Source: Paenibacillaceae bacterium
GTDB taxonomy: Bacteria > Bacillota > Bacilli > Paenibacillales > NBRC-103111
DNA: 64,000 bases
NCBI GenBank assembly: GCA_029256185.1
Contig: JAQSYI010000039.1
Coordinates: 1 to 64,000 of the forward strand
Reading direction: 5' to 3'
The position numbers were made by a program, and so were the translations under genes. The notes under the pieces are model-generated. The model searched no databases. It saw only the letters and a list, made by a program, of their open reading frames with translations, and was not told the origin of the DNA. Below, one piece after another: positions 33,961 through 42,964 of this stretch (positions within the stretch are counted from its first letter, which is position 1; each line of letters begins with the position of its first letter).

Positions 33961-35937
33961 ATGGCGGAACAGATCGAACTATTTGCGAATCAGGGACAGC
34001 CGCAGGCTTCCGGGTATGACGCGGACGATATCCAGGTGCTGGAGGGACTGGTGGCGGTCCGCAAGCGTCCGGGTATGTATATCGGCAGTACAGGTCCGTC
34101 GGGACTGCATCATCTGGTCTGGGAGATCGTTGATAATGCGGTGGACGAGCATCTGGCCAAATATTGTACGGATATTGAAGTAACCATCCATAAAAACCAG
34201 TCTGTCACGGTCCGGGACAACGGCCGCGGCATTCCTACCGGAATGCATAAAACCGGGGTTCCCACTCCCCAGGTCGTCTATACGGTATTGCATGCAGGGG
34301 GGAAATTCGGAGGCTCCGGCTACAAAAAGTCCGGAGGACTCCACGGTGTGGGCGCTTCGGTTACCAATGCCCTGTCCGAATGGCTGGAGGTTACCATCTG
34401 GCGGGAGGGTAAGACCCACCGCATGCGCTTCGAATCCTGGGTGGATGAGAAGGGGAACGAGCATGTTGGCCAGCCGGTGACGGGACTTGAGGTAATCGGC
34501 AATACCAACCGGACGGGAACGATGGTCACATTCAGGCCGGATGCCAAAGTTTTTGCCGGAGGCATCGCTGTCAGCTACGACACCTTGTCCGAGCGCCTGC
34601 AGGAAATCGCCTTTCTGAATTCCGGGCTGAAGGTGATTCTGAAGGACGAGCGCAGCGGCAATGAGGATATATTCTTGTATGAAGGCGGAGCCAGCCAATT
34701 CGTGGAGTTCCTGAATGAAGACAAGACGGTGTTGCATCCCGTCATTCACTTTATGGCGGAGAAGGAGGATATTGAGGTTGAGGTGGCTCTTCAGTATAAT
34801 GACGGCTATACCGAGACCATCGCTTCTTTCGTCAACTCCATCCCGACGCGGGGCGGCGGCACCCATGAAACCGGATTCAAGACGGCCTTTACCCGGGTGA
34901 TGAATGATTATGCCCGCAAAGCCGGCTTGCTGAAGGAAAAGGACAAGAATCTGGAGGGAGCCGACCTCCGGGAAGGCATGATGCTGGTCATTAACATCAA
35001 GATGGGCGAGGTGGAATTCGTCGGCCAGACGAAGGACCAGTTGGGAAGCTCTTCGGCCCGGGGAGCCGTGGATTCCATCGTCGCAGACAAGCTGGGTGTC
35101 TTCCTGGAGGAGAATCCCCAGATCGCCCAGGCGCTCTTAAAGAAGGCGGTGCAGGCTTCCAAGGCGCGTGAAGCGGCACGGAAGGCCCGGGAAGAGATCC
35201 GTTCCGGCAAAAAGGGCAAGGGGGAAAGCTCCAATCTGAACGGCAAGCTTACGCCTGCCCAGTCCAAGGACCATATGAGCAACGAGCTGTTCATTGTGGA
35301 AGGAGATTCCGCCGGCGGCTCTGCCAAGCAGGGACGGGATTCGAAGCACCAGGCGATTCTGCCCCTGAAGGGCAAGCCTATGAATCCCGAGAAAGCCAAG
35401 CTGGCGGATATTATGCGCAACGATGAATATAAGGCGATTATTGCCGCAATCGGGGCGGGAGTGGGCTCGGAATTTGATCCCGAAGAGTCCAACTACGGCA
35501 AGATCATTATTATGACCGATGCCGATACGGACGGCGCCCATATCCAGGTGCTGCTGCTGACCTTCTTCTACCGTTACATGAAGGCGATGATCGACGCGGG
35601 GCGGGTTTTTATCGCCCATCCGCCGTTATATAAGATTTCGAAAAAATCCGGCAAGAACTCCACGATGAAGTATGTCTTCTCCGATGAGGAGCTGCAGCGA
35701 GCGGCCAAGGAGTTCGGCAAGGGGTATGAATTGCAGCGGTACAAGGGCTTGGGAGAGATGAATCCGGATCAGCTGTGGGAAACCACGATGGACCCGGCAG
35801 GCCGGACCCTTTACCAGGTGCAGATTGAAGATGCGGCCAAAGCGGAGCGGCGTGTCTCCACGCTGATGGGGGACAAGGTGGAACCGCGGAAGCGCTGGAT
35901 CATCGAGAATGTGGATTTTACTGAATTCGAGGAATAA
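33961..35937 (+). CDS. parE: DNA topoisomerase IV subunit B
   Basis: ATPase subunit of topoisomerase IV, which decatenates daughter chromosomes. The 658 residues show the GHKL ATP site (EIVDNAVDEH, RDNGRGIPTG, GGLHGVGAS) and a TOPRIM metal-binding centre (EGDSAGGSAKQGRD and MTDADTDGAH). Assignment to ParE rather than GyrB rests on the N-terminal RKRPGMYIGSTG context, on the adjacent parC and on the absence of recF/dnaN nearby. parC lies 64 bases downstream. Confidence 0.95.
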   Translation: MAEQIELFANQGQPQASGYDADDIQVLEGLVAVRKRPGMYIGSTGPSGLHHLVWEIVDNAVDEHLAKYCTDIEVTIHKNQSVTVRDNGRGIPTGMHKTGVPTPQVVYTVLHAGGKFGGSGYKKSGGLHGVGASVTNALSEWLEVTIWREGKTHRMRFESWVDEKGNEHVGQPVTGLEVIGNTNRTGTMVTFRPDAKVFAGGIAVSYDTLSERLQEIAFLNSGLKVILKDERSGNEDIFLYEGGASQFVEFLNEDKTVLHPVIHFMAEKEDIEVEVALQYNDGYTETIASFVNSIPTRGGGTHETGFKTAFTRVMNDYARKAGLLKEKDKNLEGADLREGMMLVINIKMGEVEFVGQTKDQLGSSSARGAVDSIVADKLGVFLEENPQIAQALLKKAVQASKAREAARKAREEIRSGKKGKGESSNLNGKLTPAQSKDHMSNELFIVEGDSAGGSAKQGRDSKHQAILPLKGKPMNPEKAKLADIMRNDEYKAIIAAIGAGVGSEFDPEESNYGKIIIMTDADTDGAHIQVLLLTFFYRYMKAMIDAGRVFIAHPPLYKISKKSGKNSTMKYVFSDEELQRAAKEFGKGYELQRYKGLGEMNPDQLWETTMDPAGRTLYQVQIEDAAKAERRVSTLMGDKVEPRKRWIIENVDFTEFEE

Positions 35938-36001
35938 ATAAGGCAGTTCACGGTCAATACAGATTTTGTGCAGTCAAGTTTGCAGAAAGCGGTGGTAGCA
36001 C

Positions 36002-38449
36002 TTGGGCATTATGGAACAGTTTATGCCGGCCTTCCTGGAGGATGTGGTCGGGGACCGGTTCGGACGTTATTCCAAATATATTATTCAGGACCGGGCGATT
36101 CCCGATGTGCGCGACGGACTTAAGCCTGTGCAGCGGCGGATTCTCTATGCCATGTATGACTCCGGCAACACGCCGGACAAGCCCTACCGGAAGTCGGCCA
36201 AAACCGTCGGCGATGTGATGGGCAATTACCATCCCCACGGGGATTCCTCCATCTACGAAGGGATGGTCCGCATGGCCCAGCCCTGGAAGATGGGGCATGT
36301 GCTGGTGGACGGCCACGGCAACTGGGGCTCCATGGATGATGATCCGGCGGCGGCCATGCGTTATACGGAAGCCAGACTCTCCGAAATCGCCATGGAACTG
36401 CTGCGGGACATCGATAAGCGCACGGTTCTGTTCAAGGATAACTTCGACAATACGGCCAAGGAGCCTACTGTGCTGCCCGCCCGTTATCCCAACCTGCTGG
36501 TCAACGGGGTCAGCGGCATCTCCTCCGGTTTCGCCACAGAGATTCCTCCCCACAATCTGCGAGAGGTGATTAACGCCTGCATCGTGCTGATGGAGAAGCC
36601 GGAATCCACGCTGGAGGAACTGATGACGCTGATTCAGGGCCCCGATTTCCCTACCGGGGGAATCATCATGGGAGAGGAAGGCATCAAGGAGGCGTTCCGC
36701 ACGGGCAAGGGACGGATCTATATCCGTTCCCGCACCTCCATAGAAGATCTGCGCGGCGGCAAGCAGCAGATTGTCATTACAGAAATCCCCTACCAGGTAG
36801 TCAAGTCGCGGCTGGTTACGGCCATCGAGAATATGCGGCTGGAAAAAAAGGTGGAGGGGATTGCCGAAGTCCGCGACGAAAGCGGGCGGGCGGGACTCAG
36901 AATTGTGATTGAATTGAAGAAGGATGCGGACGCCCAGGGGATTCTGGCATTTCTGCTTAAGAAAACCGACCTTCAGATTACCTATAACTTCAATATGGTG
37001 GCGATCGTCAACAAAACTCCGGTGCAGCTTGGTCTGAAGGCCATGCTGGAGGCCTACGTGGCCCATCAGAAGGAGGTTGTGACCTTCCGCTCCCAATATG
37101 AGCTGGAGAAGGCGGAGGACCGTGCGCATGTCTTGCAGGGGCTGGTAAAGGCGCTCAATATCCTGGACGAGGTTATCGCCACGATCAAGGCGTCGAAGAA
37201 CCGCCAGGATGCGCAGAAGAATCTGGTGGACCAGTATGGATTCACGGAGCGGCAGGCGGATGCGATCCTGACGCTGCAGCTGTACCGGCTGACCAATCTG
37301 GAGATCCACGCATTGGAGAAGGAATTGCGGGAGCTGCAGAAGCTGATCGACAATCTGCAGGGGATACTGAATAATCCGGCCAAGCTGATCAAGGTGATCA
37401 AGGATGAGCTGACCGAAATCCGCAATAAGTTCGGGATGGACCGGCGCTCTTCGATTCAAGGGGAAGTAGAGGAGCTTAAGGTCAACGTAGAGGTGCTCGT
37501 CAACGCGGAGGATGTGCTGGTAACCTTGTCCAAGGAAGGCTATGTGAAGCGGACCAGCAAGCTGTCCTTCACCCGCTCCGGCGGGGATATCGGCAGCACC
37601 GGTCTGAAGGACGGGGATTATGTCAAGCATCTGCTGGAGGTCAACACCATCGAGAAGCTGCTGATGTTTACCCGCAAGGGCCAGTACTTTGTCTTGCCGG
37701 TGCATCAGATACCCGAGTACAAATGGAAGGATAACGGCACTGCGCTGGTTAATGTGATCCCGATTCCGAAGGATGATCAGGTGGTGAGCGTCATTCCGCT
37801 CAAGGACTTCAGCGATCCGGGGAAATCCCTTGTATTCGTCACCAAGAACGGCCAGGTCAAGCGGACGGAGCTCAAGGAATACGAGACTATCCGTTCCATC
37901 GGCATTGCCGCCTGCAGAGTGGGAGACGGGGACGAAGTGCTGAAGGTAGAACTGTCGGACAATAAGCGGGATATTGTGTTGATCAGCAAGCTGGGGATGG
38001 GAATCCGCTTCTCGGAAGCCGAGGTCAGCACAATGGGCCGTGTGGCGGGAGGCGTTCGAGGCATTCAGCTGCGCGAGGAGGACGAGGTGATCGCCGCGGA
38101 ATGGGTCCGTGGGGAGGACGGAGAAATTGTGGTGGTCTCCGACCTGGGGTTTGCCAAGCGATCCTTCGTATTCGATTATCCCCTGCAGGCTCGCGGCGGC
38201 AAGGGAGTTATCACCTTCGAGTTCAAGGAAGGCAAGCGGGTGCGTCCTAACGGATCATTCCTGGTAGGAGCATTTGCAGTAAAGGATGCGTTCGCATTGC
38301 TTGCGGTCAGCAAAAACGGCGAACGCTATGCGTTCACAACGGAGGATACGCCGATTGAAGAGCGCAAGTCTGTAGGCATCAGCATCGTTCCGGTAGTCAA
38401 GGGCGACGCGGTTCTCACGCTCATACGGCTTCCGGTGCTTCAATCGTAG
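36002..38449 (+). CDS. parC: DNA topoisomerase IV subunit A
   Basis: DNA breakage-reunion subunit of topoisomerase IV, 815 residues. The catalytic tyrosine is Tyr121 in RYTEARL. The quinolone-resistance region HGDSSIYE (79-86) keeps both serines and the acidic residue, the drug-sensitive state. A six-bladed C-terminal domain follows from about 500. The TTG at 36002 is preferred because GGTGG lies 6 bases upstream; an ATG at 36011 is also possible. Its 3' end overlaps a small convergent gene by 10 bases. Confidence 0.95.
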   Translation: MGIMEQFMPAFLEDVVGDRFGRYSKYIIQDRAIPDVRDGLKPVQRRILYAMYDSGNTPDKPYRKSAKTVGDVMGNYHPHGDSSIYEGMVRMAQPWKMGHVLVDGHGNWGSMDDDPAAAMRYTEARLSEIAMELLRDIDKRTVLFKDNFDNTAKEPTVLPARYPNLLVNGVSGISSGFATEIPPHNLREVINACIVLMEKPESTLEELMTLIQGPDFPTGGIIMGEEGIKEAFRTGKGRIYIRSRTSIEDLRGGKQQIVITEIPYQVVKSRLVTAIENMRLEKKVEGIAEVRDESGRAGLRIVIELKKDADAQGILAFLLKKTDLQITYNFNMVAIVNKTPVQLGLKAMLEAYVAHQKEVVTFRSQYELEKAEDRAHVLQGLVKALNILDEVIATIKASKNRQDAQKNLVDQYGFTERQADAILTLQLYRLTNLEIHALEKELRELQKLIDNLQGILNNPAKLIKVIKDELTEIRNKFGMDRRSSIQGEVEELKVNVEVLVNAEDVLVTLSKEGYVKRTSKLSFTRSGGDIGSTGLKDGDYVKHLLEVNTIEKLLMFTRKGQYFVLPVHQIPEYKWKDNGTALVNVIPIPKDDQVVSVIPLKDFSDPGKSLVFVTKNGQVKRTELKEYETIRSIGIAACRVGDGDEVLKVELSDNKRDIVLISKLGMGIRFSEAEVSTMGRVAGGVRGIQLREEDEVIAAEWVRGEDGEIVVVSDLGFAKRSFVFDYPLQARGGKGVITFEFKEGKRVRPNGSFLVGAFAVKDAFALLAVSKNGERYAFTTEDTPIEERKSVGISIVPVVKGDAVLTLIRLPVLQS

Positions 38450-38613
38450 GTTGCACAGGGGGGATCAAGCCTCTCCAATAACAGCAAAGCCACTTCGAGC
38501 ACCGCCCATACGGGCATGGGCTCGTCTTTTTTTTCCATCCAGCCTGGATCATGAATAAGGCCCTCAGCCAAAGCGCGTTTGATCACTTCCAGCTTCCATT
38601 GCTCCTGCTGCAT
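38440..38613 (-). CDS. Small hypothetical protein
   Basis: A 57-residue acidic protein (MQQEQWKLEVIKRALAEG at its start, then WMEKKDEP and a Leu-rich helix). No known family. The ATG at 38613 has GGGGGGAA 6 bases upstream, much better than the ATG at 38628. It faces parC and overlaps its last 10 bases. No promoter motif stands out. Confidence 0.6.
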   Translation of the reverse strand: MQQEQWKLEVIKRALAEGLIHDPGWMEKKDEPMPVWAVLEVALLLLERLDPPCATYD

Positions 38614-38785
38614 GTTTGTTCCCCCCATAGCCTAGTTAAAACAGCATATGTTGAAAAACCGCGGATGGTTCCTTAAGCAGTCGATTGATGTCCTAAAATA
38701 TTCACGGGATTAATCTTTATTGTGCGCCTTGCAGATGGTACAATAAGGAAGTCGAAACAAATACGGACAACAGTGAGGTTAGAAT

Positions 38786-39193
38786 ATGTACGCGCAGGAA
38801 TTCGGCAAGCTTTGGTATAAGATGTCAAGGGATCTGAAGGGGCATATGGAGACGGCACTTGCTCCCACGCTGACGGAAGGGCAATTGGCTGTACTGGAGG
38901 TGCTGACGCCGGAGGAACGGATGAAGCCGTCTGATTTCCTCCCCTATCTGTCTACAACGCCTGCAGCCGTAACAACGCTATTGGACCGGATGGAGAAGGC
39001 CGGTTTGATTGAGCGCGTCAGAGACGATAAGGACCGCCGGATTGTGTGGGTAACGGCCACGGAGAAGGGCATGGAAGAATGCGCAAGAGGAGTGGAGCTC
39101 CGCAAGCAGTTTCTTGACTCTTATCTGAACCGGATCTCTTCGCATAACCAGCAGCTTCTGGTGTATTTGTTGGGGAAGGTAGCCAATCTGTAA
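38786..39193 (+). CDS. MarR-family transcriptional regulator
   Basis: A 135-residue winged-helix repressor of the MarR/OhrR class: a dimerising N-terminal helix, the recognition helix region PSDFLPYLSTTPAAVTTLLD, and the wing RVRDDKDRRIVWVTATEKG with the family DxRR signature. No cysteine suggests peroxide sensing. The adjacent genes do not reveal its target. A bidirectional-looking terminator follows. Confidence 0.92.
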   Translation: MYAQEFGKLWYKMSRDLKGHMETALAPTLTEGQLAVLEVLTPEERMKPSDFLPYLSTTPAAVTTLLDRMEKAGLIERVRDDKDRRIVWVTATEKGMEECARGVELRKQFLDSYLNRISSHNQQLLVYLLGKVANL

Positions 39194-39218
39194 ATCGTGT
39201 AAGGCAATGAATGCAAGA

Positions 39219-39262
39219 AGGCCGCGGAGGCCAGCCCCTGTTGCGGGCGGCCTCCGCGGCCT
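39219..39262. terminator. Hairpin between convergent marR-type and rlu genes
   Basis: Perfect 14-bp arms AGGCCGCGGAGGCC (39219-39232) and GGCCTCCGCGGCCT (39249-39262). The flanks are only moderately T-rich (ATTCTGTGT on plus, TCTTGC on minus), so it may serve both genes. Confidence 0.7.
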
Positions 39263-39272
39263 ATTCTGTGTG

Positions 39273-39983
39273 CTAACGGAGCAATTCCGTCTCCCAGATC
39301 GACCAAGGAAAGGAGGGAGGAGGAGTTGAGTTGAATATAACCTGCTTCTGCAGGGTAGGGTGCTCAAAGGATAATTCCACCGACCAGAGGGACAGTTGCT
39401 GCCCCGGCTTATTCCGCTCTGCCCCGTACTTCTGGTCTCCGTACAACGGGCAGCCGATTGCGGCCATCTGTACCCGTATCTGGTGGGAACGGCCGGTATG
39501 AAGCTCAATCCGGACAAGAGAGTAACCATCCCCCGCGGCCAGCACTTCGTAGTCCAGCACGGCCTCCTTGGCGTCGGGATGGCTGTTTTTGGCCACTGTC
39601 TTGACTGTATTGGTGCGGGTGTCTTTCAGCAGATAGTGGGTGAGGCTGCCTGCGGCGGGCTCCGGACGCCCGTGGACCACCGCCAGATAACGTTTGCCGA
39701 AGGAGCGGGTGCGCACGGCATCCGACAGGCGCGAGGACGCCTTGGAGGTCTTCCCGAACACCATAACGCCTCCCACCGGGCGGTCCAGCCGGTGAACGAG
39801 TCCCAGGAACACATTGCCCGGCTTGGCATGCCTGGTCTTGAGATCCTGCTTCAGGGCGGTCAGCAGGTCCAGATCCTTCGATTCGTCTTCCTGGGTAGGC
39901 ATGTTAACCGGCTTCACGACAACCAGCAGGTGGTTGTCCTCGTAGATAACGGGAATCTCCTCCCGGCTCAATTCCCCGCTCAT
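39273..39983 (-). CDS. RluA/RluD-family RNA pseudouridine synthase
   Basis: A 236-residue enzyme isomerising uridine to pseudouridine in rRNA or tRNA. The catalytic Asp lies in VHRLDRPVGG and the RTRSFGKRYLAVV and GRSHQIRVQ motifs follow. It lacks the N-terminal S4 domain, like RluA and the YhcT/YjbO subgroup, so the target site is not predictable. It follows the methyltransferase gene by 3 bases on the same strand, suggesting a shared RNA-modification operon. Confidence 0.93.
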   Translation of the reverse strand: MSGELSREEIPVIYEDNHLLVVVKPVNMPTQEDESKDLDLLTALKQDLKTRHAKPGNVFLGLVHRLDRPVGGVMVFGKTSKASSRLSDAVRTRSFGKRYLAVVHGRPEPAAGSLTHYLLKDTRTNTVKTVAKNSHPDAKEAVLDYEVLAAGDGYSLVRIELHTGRSHQIRVQMAAIGCPLYGDQKYGAERNKPGQQLSLWSVELSFEHPTLQKQVIFNSTPPPSFPWSIWETELLR

Positions 39984-39986
39984 CTC

Positions 39987-40850
39987 CTATGCCTCCCAGC
40001 GCCCCAGAATGCCGCATGGCAGCGTCAGACCGGATGCGGTAATAGGAAGTCCAATCTCGCCGCTTGACAGCTTGCCGCCGTATTTGCGGCCGAGAGAGAG
40101 GGACAGAATATTGGTCAATACGGTAGCGGAGATGCCCGTGGTATACGAATTGATCAGGAAGAAAAGAGGGCTGGGGGTCAGGATTGCCGCGCAGGAATCC
40201 ACAAACCGGTACAAATCATTCTCCAGCTTCCACATTTCTCCGTTGGGCCCCCGGCCGTAAGAAGGCGGGTCCATGATAATGGCATCGTAGGTGCTCCCTC
40301 TGCGTTGCTCCCGCTGTACGAATTTGAACACATCGTCGGTGATGAAACGGACCGGCTTGTCCCCCAGGCCGGAATGATGAAGATTCTCCTTGGCCCAGGT
40401 GACCATCCCCTTGGCCGCATCCACATGGCATACCTCGGCTCCGGCACTGGCACAGGCAACCGTAGCTCCTCCGGTATAGGCAAACAGATTCAATATCTTG
40501 ACGGGCCTGCCCGCCGAGCGGATCTTCTCCATCATCCATTTCCAGTTGACCTGCTGCTCCGGGAACAAGCCTGTATGCTTGAAGCTGGTGGGCTTAATAA
40601 TAAACCGCAGGTCTTCATAGGCTACCGTCCAGCGTTCAGGCAGCCGGACCTTCTCCTCCCATTGCCCGCCGCCGCTTGAGCTGCGGTGATAATGGGCGTG
40701 GGCTTCCTTCCACATGCCGTTCTCCTGGCCAAGGGGCCAGATGATCTGAGGGTCCGGTCTGCGCAGGATATATCCGCCCCAGCGCTCCAGCTTTTCCCCG
40801 CTGCCTGTATCGAGGAGCTCATAATCTTTCCAATCTTTCGCTATATACAT
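39987..40850 (-). CDS. RlmI/RlmK-like SAM-dependent methyltransferase
   Basis: A 287-residue class I methyltransferase. The SAM-binding motif reads LNLFAYTGGATVACA, with an acidic HVDAAKG on the second strand and catalytic-type MDPPSYGRGPNGE. The N-terminal 90 residues resemble the substrate-recognition part of RlmI/RlmK-type 23S rRNA methyltransferases. The start at 40850 follows AAGGATGG. It is the first gene of a pair with the pseudouridine synthase. Confidence 0.88.
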   Translation of the reverse strand: MYIAKDWKDYELLDTGSGEKLERWGGYILRRPDPQIIWPLGQENGMWKEAHAHYHRSSSGGGQWEEKVRLPERWTVAYEDLRFIIKPTSFKHTGLFPEQQVNWKWMMEKIRSAGRPVKILNLFAYTGGATVACASAGAEVCHVDAAKGMVTWAKENLHHSGLGDKPVRFITDDVFKFVQREQRRGSTYDAIIMDPPSYGRGPNGEMWKLENDLYRFVDSCAAILTPSPLFFLINSYTTGISATVLTNILSLSLGRKYGGKLSSGEIGLPITASGLTLPCGILGRWEA

Positions 40851-41086
40851 GGCTTAACCATCCTTTAAACGAGTATCCTTCCTATTCTACAACAGAAGTA
40901 ATTGTAATATCCAGTAGAATCGTGTCAGAATCAACAGGGGTTGTCAAGAATTCGCCATACCTAATCCCGTTAATCATCGACATTATTGTGAACGCTCTAT
41001 CTACTGCCTCCTTCGATTATATATACTGAAAATATATTCCTGCGAATCGTCTCTTCCTAAGCAAGGTAACATGGCAAGGTTGTCCG

Positions 41087-41512
41087 ATGCATGGCCCTAG
41101 GAGTGTGGACTATTTGTTCAAAATGACGCTAAACCAAAAAGAGGGTATTCTGCTGATATCGTATTCGGGGTATTTCACCGTATACGATGCCAAGCTGTTC
41201 CAGAGGGAATTGGAGCTCAAGCTAAAGAGCATCCGTCCCGAAGACTACGTACTGGTCATCGATATGCAGGAGGTCCGCTTATCCACTCCGGATCTGGCGC
41301 CTCTGCTCGATGAGATCAAGAAGGCTTACCTGGGCGCCCCGTTCCGTTATATTTATTCCGTGGAGGCGGACGGTTGGGTTGCTTCCAAGCCTAAGCGCAA
41401 GGAGCCGGCCCGCCCCAATTGGTCGATGGTGCACACCGTGGATGAAGCATTGGAGCAAGTTAAGGACGGAAGCCGTCGTGCAAAAAAAGATGCCGGTCAC
41501 ATAAGTGACTGA
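41087..41512 (+). CDS. Hypothetical protein, possibly STAS-like
   Basis: A 141-residue soluble protein. Residues about 15-105 alternate strands and helices in a pattern recalling STAS/anti-sigma antagonist domains (ILLISYSGYFTVYDA, VLVIDMQEVRL), but the phosphorylatable Ser motif of SpoIIAA is not obvious. The C terminus is basic. The ATG at 41087 has AAGG about 8 bases upstream; GTG 41105 is an alternative. The last codons lie within a terminator hairpin. Function unknown. Confidence 0.65.
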   Translation: MHGPRSVDYLFKMTLNQKEGILLISYSGYFTVYDAKLFQRELELKLKSIRPEDYVLVIDMQEVRLSTPDLAPLLDEIKKAYLGAPFRYIYSVEADGWVASKPKRKEPARPNWSMVHTVDEALEQVKDGSRRAKKDAGHISD

Positions 41513-41525
41513 GCATCTTTTTTTT
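41482..41525. terminator. Terminator overlapping the end of the STAS-like gene
   Basis: Arms AAAAAAAGATGC (41482-41493) and GCATCTTTTTTT (41513-41524), with an inner stem GGTCAC/GTGACT. A-rich before and T-rich after makes it usable in both directions. A second long inverted repeat, CCCCCAAAAGT/ACTTTTGGGG, lies at about 41565-41616 in front of the convergent gene. Confidence 0.9.
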
Positions 41526-41651
41526 ACGTAAATGCAGGCTGTGCCGCATTTTCATTCGGGGGCTCCCCCAAAAGTACCCGGATTTTGCTTCGAAGCATCT
41601 CGTCACTTTTGGGGATTGTTTTGCACATTTCCCAGAATATATAAGCGTGCG

Positions 41652-42785
41652 TTACTCCAGTGTCTGCTCCAGACCGGGCAGATCCACCTGAATCAAATTC
41701 TTGTAAGCGGAGTTCATGAGGCGGTTCTTCAAGGTGCCGCTTACCTCAGCCAGCGCAGGAACGTCACGGGATTCCACCCGGATAATATGATAGCCGTATT
41801 CGGTCTCGACAGGCTCGCCGACCTCGTCCAGCGGCTGCTCCAAAACAGCCTTGCGGAAGCCCTCGACCCATGAGCTGACAGCTGCATTCTCATACTTGCC
41901 GCCGGTGTTCTTGGAGCCGGGGTCATCGCTGTACGCCAGAACCGTCTTGGCAAAATCTTCTCCGGCCTTAAGCTTGGCCAACGCTTCCTTGGCGCGGGCC
42001 AGGGCGTCTTCCTTGGTACGCGCCGCGCCGGATTCATCCGTCAGGCCGACCAAAATATGCGAGACCGTGGCTTTGTCAAATTCGTGGGCGGCTGAGGCGT
42101 CCTTGTAGGCAGCTTCCAGCTTGGCATCCGTCACCTGCTTGTCCAGGTACGCGATGCGGACGGCACTTAATCGGATATAGTTCTGGACATCGGATTCAGC
42201 CAGCTTCAACTGGCTTAACCGGCTGGCCCATTCCAATTGGCCGGCGAAGGCCAAATCGAAGTCTTTCTTCAGCTTATCCAGCTCCGCGGCAGCCTCAGCG
42301 GCAGCCGATTCCAGCGTCCCGGCGTCCGCACGGCCTTCGATGATGAGGTCGGCGGCCAGCTCCGTCTTCATCTGGCTCAGGAATCCGGGGTCCTCGGCAT
42401 ATTGATCATAGGAAGGGTTCAGCAAGCGGATAATGGATGCCCGCTTGTTAACCGCCCTCTGGGCGACGGTCAATTCACGTTCGCCGTCTTTGTATGCGGC
42501 TACAACAGCAGCCGCGCCCGGCTCGTCGATGGAGATCGTGCCTGTAGCATCGTCCCAGCCCACTTCCTTGCCCAGCGCTTCGGAAACAAAGCGGATCGGC
42601 ACATAGGTAGAGCCCTCATAGATAAAGCCGGTTCCTTCCGCGGGTTTCTTCTCGACGCCGTCGAATAGATAGGTAAGCGGTCTGAATAAAACCTCAATCT
42701 GGGCACCGGAGGCGTAAGCCGCCGAACCGGTGATGGCGCTGCCGAGCAGCGCGCCGAGAATGATTCCTTTTACTTTGTCATTCAA
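41652..42785 (-). CDS. Exported peptidyl-prolyl isomerase (parvulin) with stalk domain
   Basis: A 377-residue extracytoplasmic foldase. After a signal or anchor (1-26) comes a copper-amine-oxidase-N-like stalk domain (about 30-90, with YVPIRFVSEALG), a helical SurA/PrsA-like region (100-230), and a parvulin domain (about 235-350: SHILVGL, FAKTVLAYSDDPGSKNTGG, GYHIIRV). No lipobox Cys, unlike PrsA. It starts with TTG behind AGGAGGT with a 7-base gap. Confidence 0.92.
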   Translation of the reverse strand: MNDKVKGIILGALLGSAITGSAAYASGAQIEVLFRPLTYLFDGVEKKPAEGTGFIYEGSTYVPIRFVSEALGKEVGWDDATGTISIDEPGAAAVVAAYKDGERELTVAQRAVNKRASIIRLLNPSYDQYAEDPGFLSQMKTELAADLIIEGRADAGTLESAAAEAAAELDKLKKDFDLAFAGQLEWASRLSQLKLAESDVQNYIRLSAVRIAYLDKQVTDAKLEAAYKDASAAHEFDKATVSHILVGLTDESGAARTKEDALARAKEALAKLKAGEDFAKTVLAYSDDPGSKNTGGKYENAAVSSWVEGFRKAVLEQPLDEVGEPVETEYGYHIIRVESRDVPALAEVSGTLKNRLMNSAYKNLIQVDLPGLEQTLE

Positions 42786-42964
42786 GGTGTGGACCTCCTC
42801 ATGATTTGGCTCATGCTTTTACAGCTTTGTAATAGATTCGACATGATCTGCGGGATTCCTTTGGAAGAAAGTGAATGTTTTTTCCATGAACGAGAAGGAA
42901 ATACCCGTCCGCTCTCGAATGGGTAAGAAGACGTTGTGATTTGACTGAAAGGAGCTGGTTCAAT

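Noticed and set aside
35954..37705. 583-codon minus-strand frame opposite parC
   Set aside because: Shadow of parC caused by biased third-codon positions; no domain or ribosome site.
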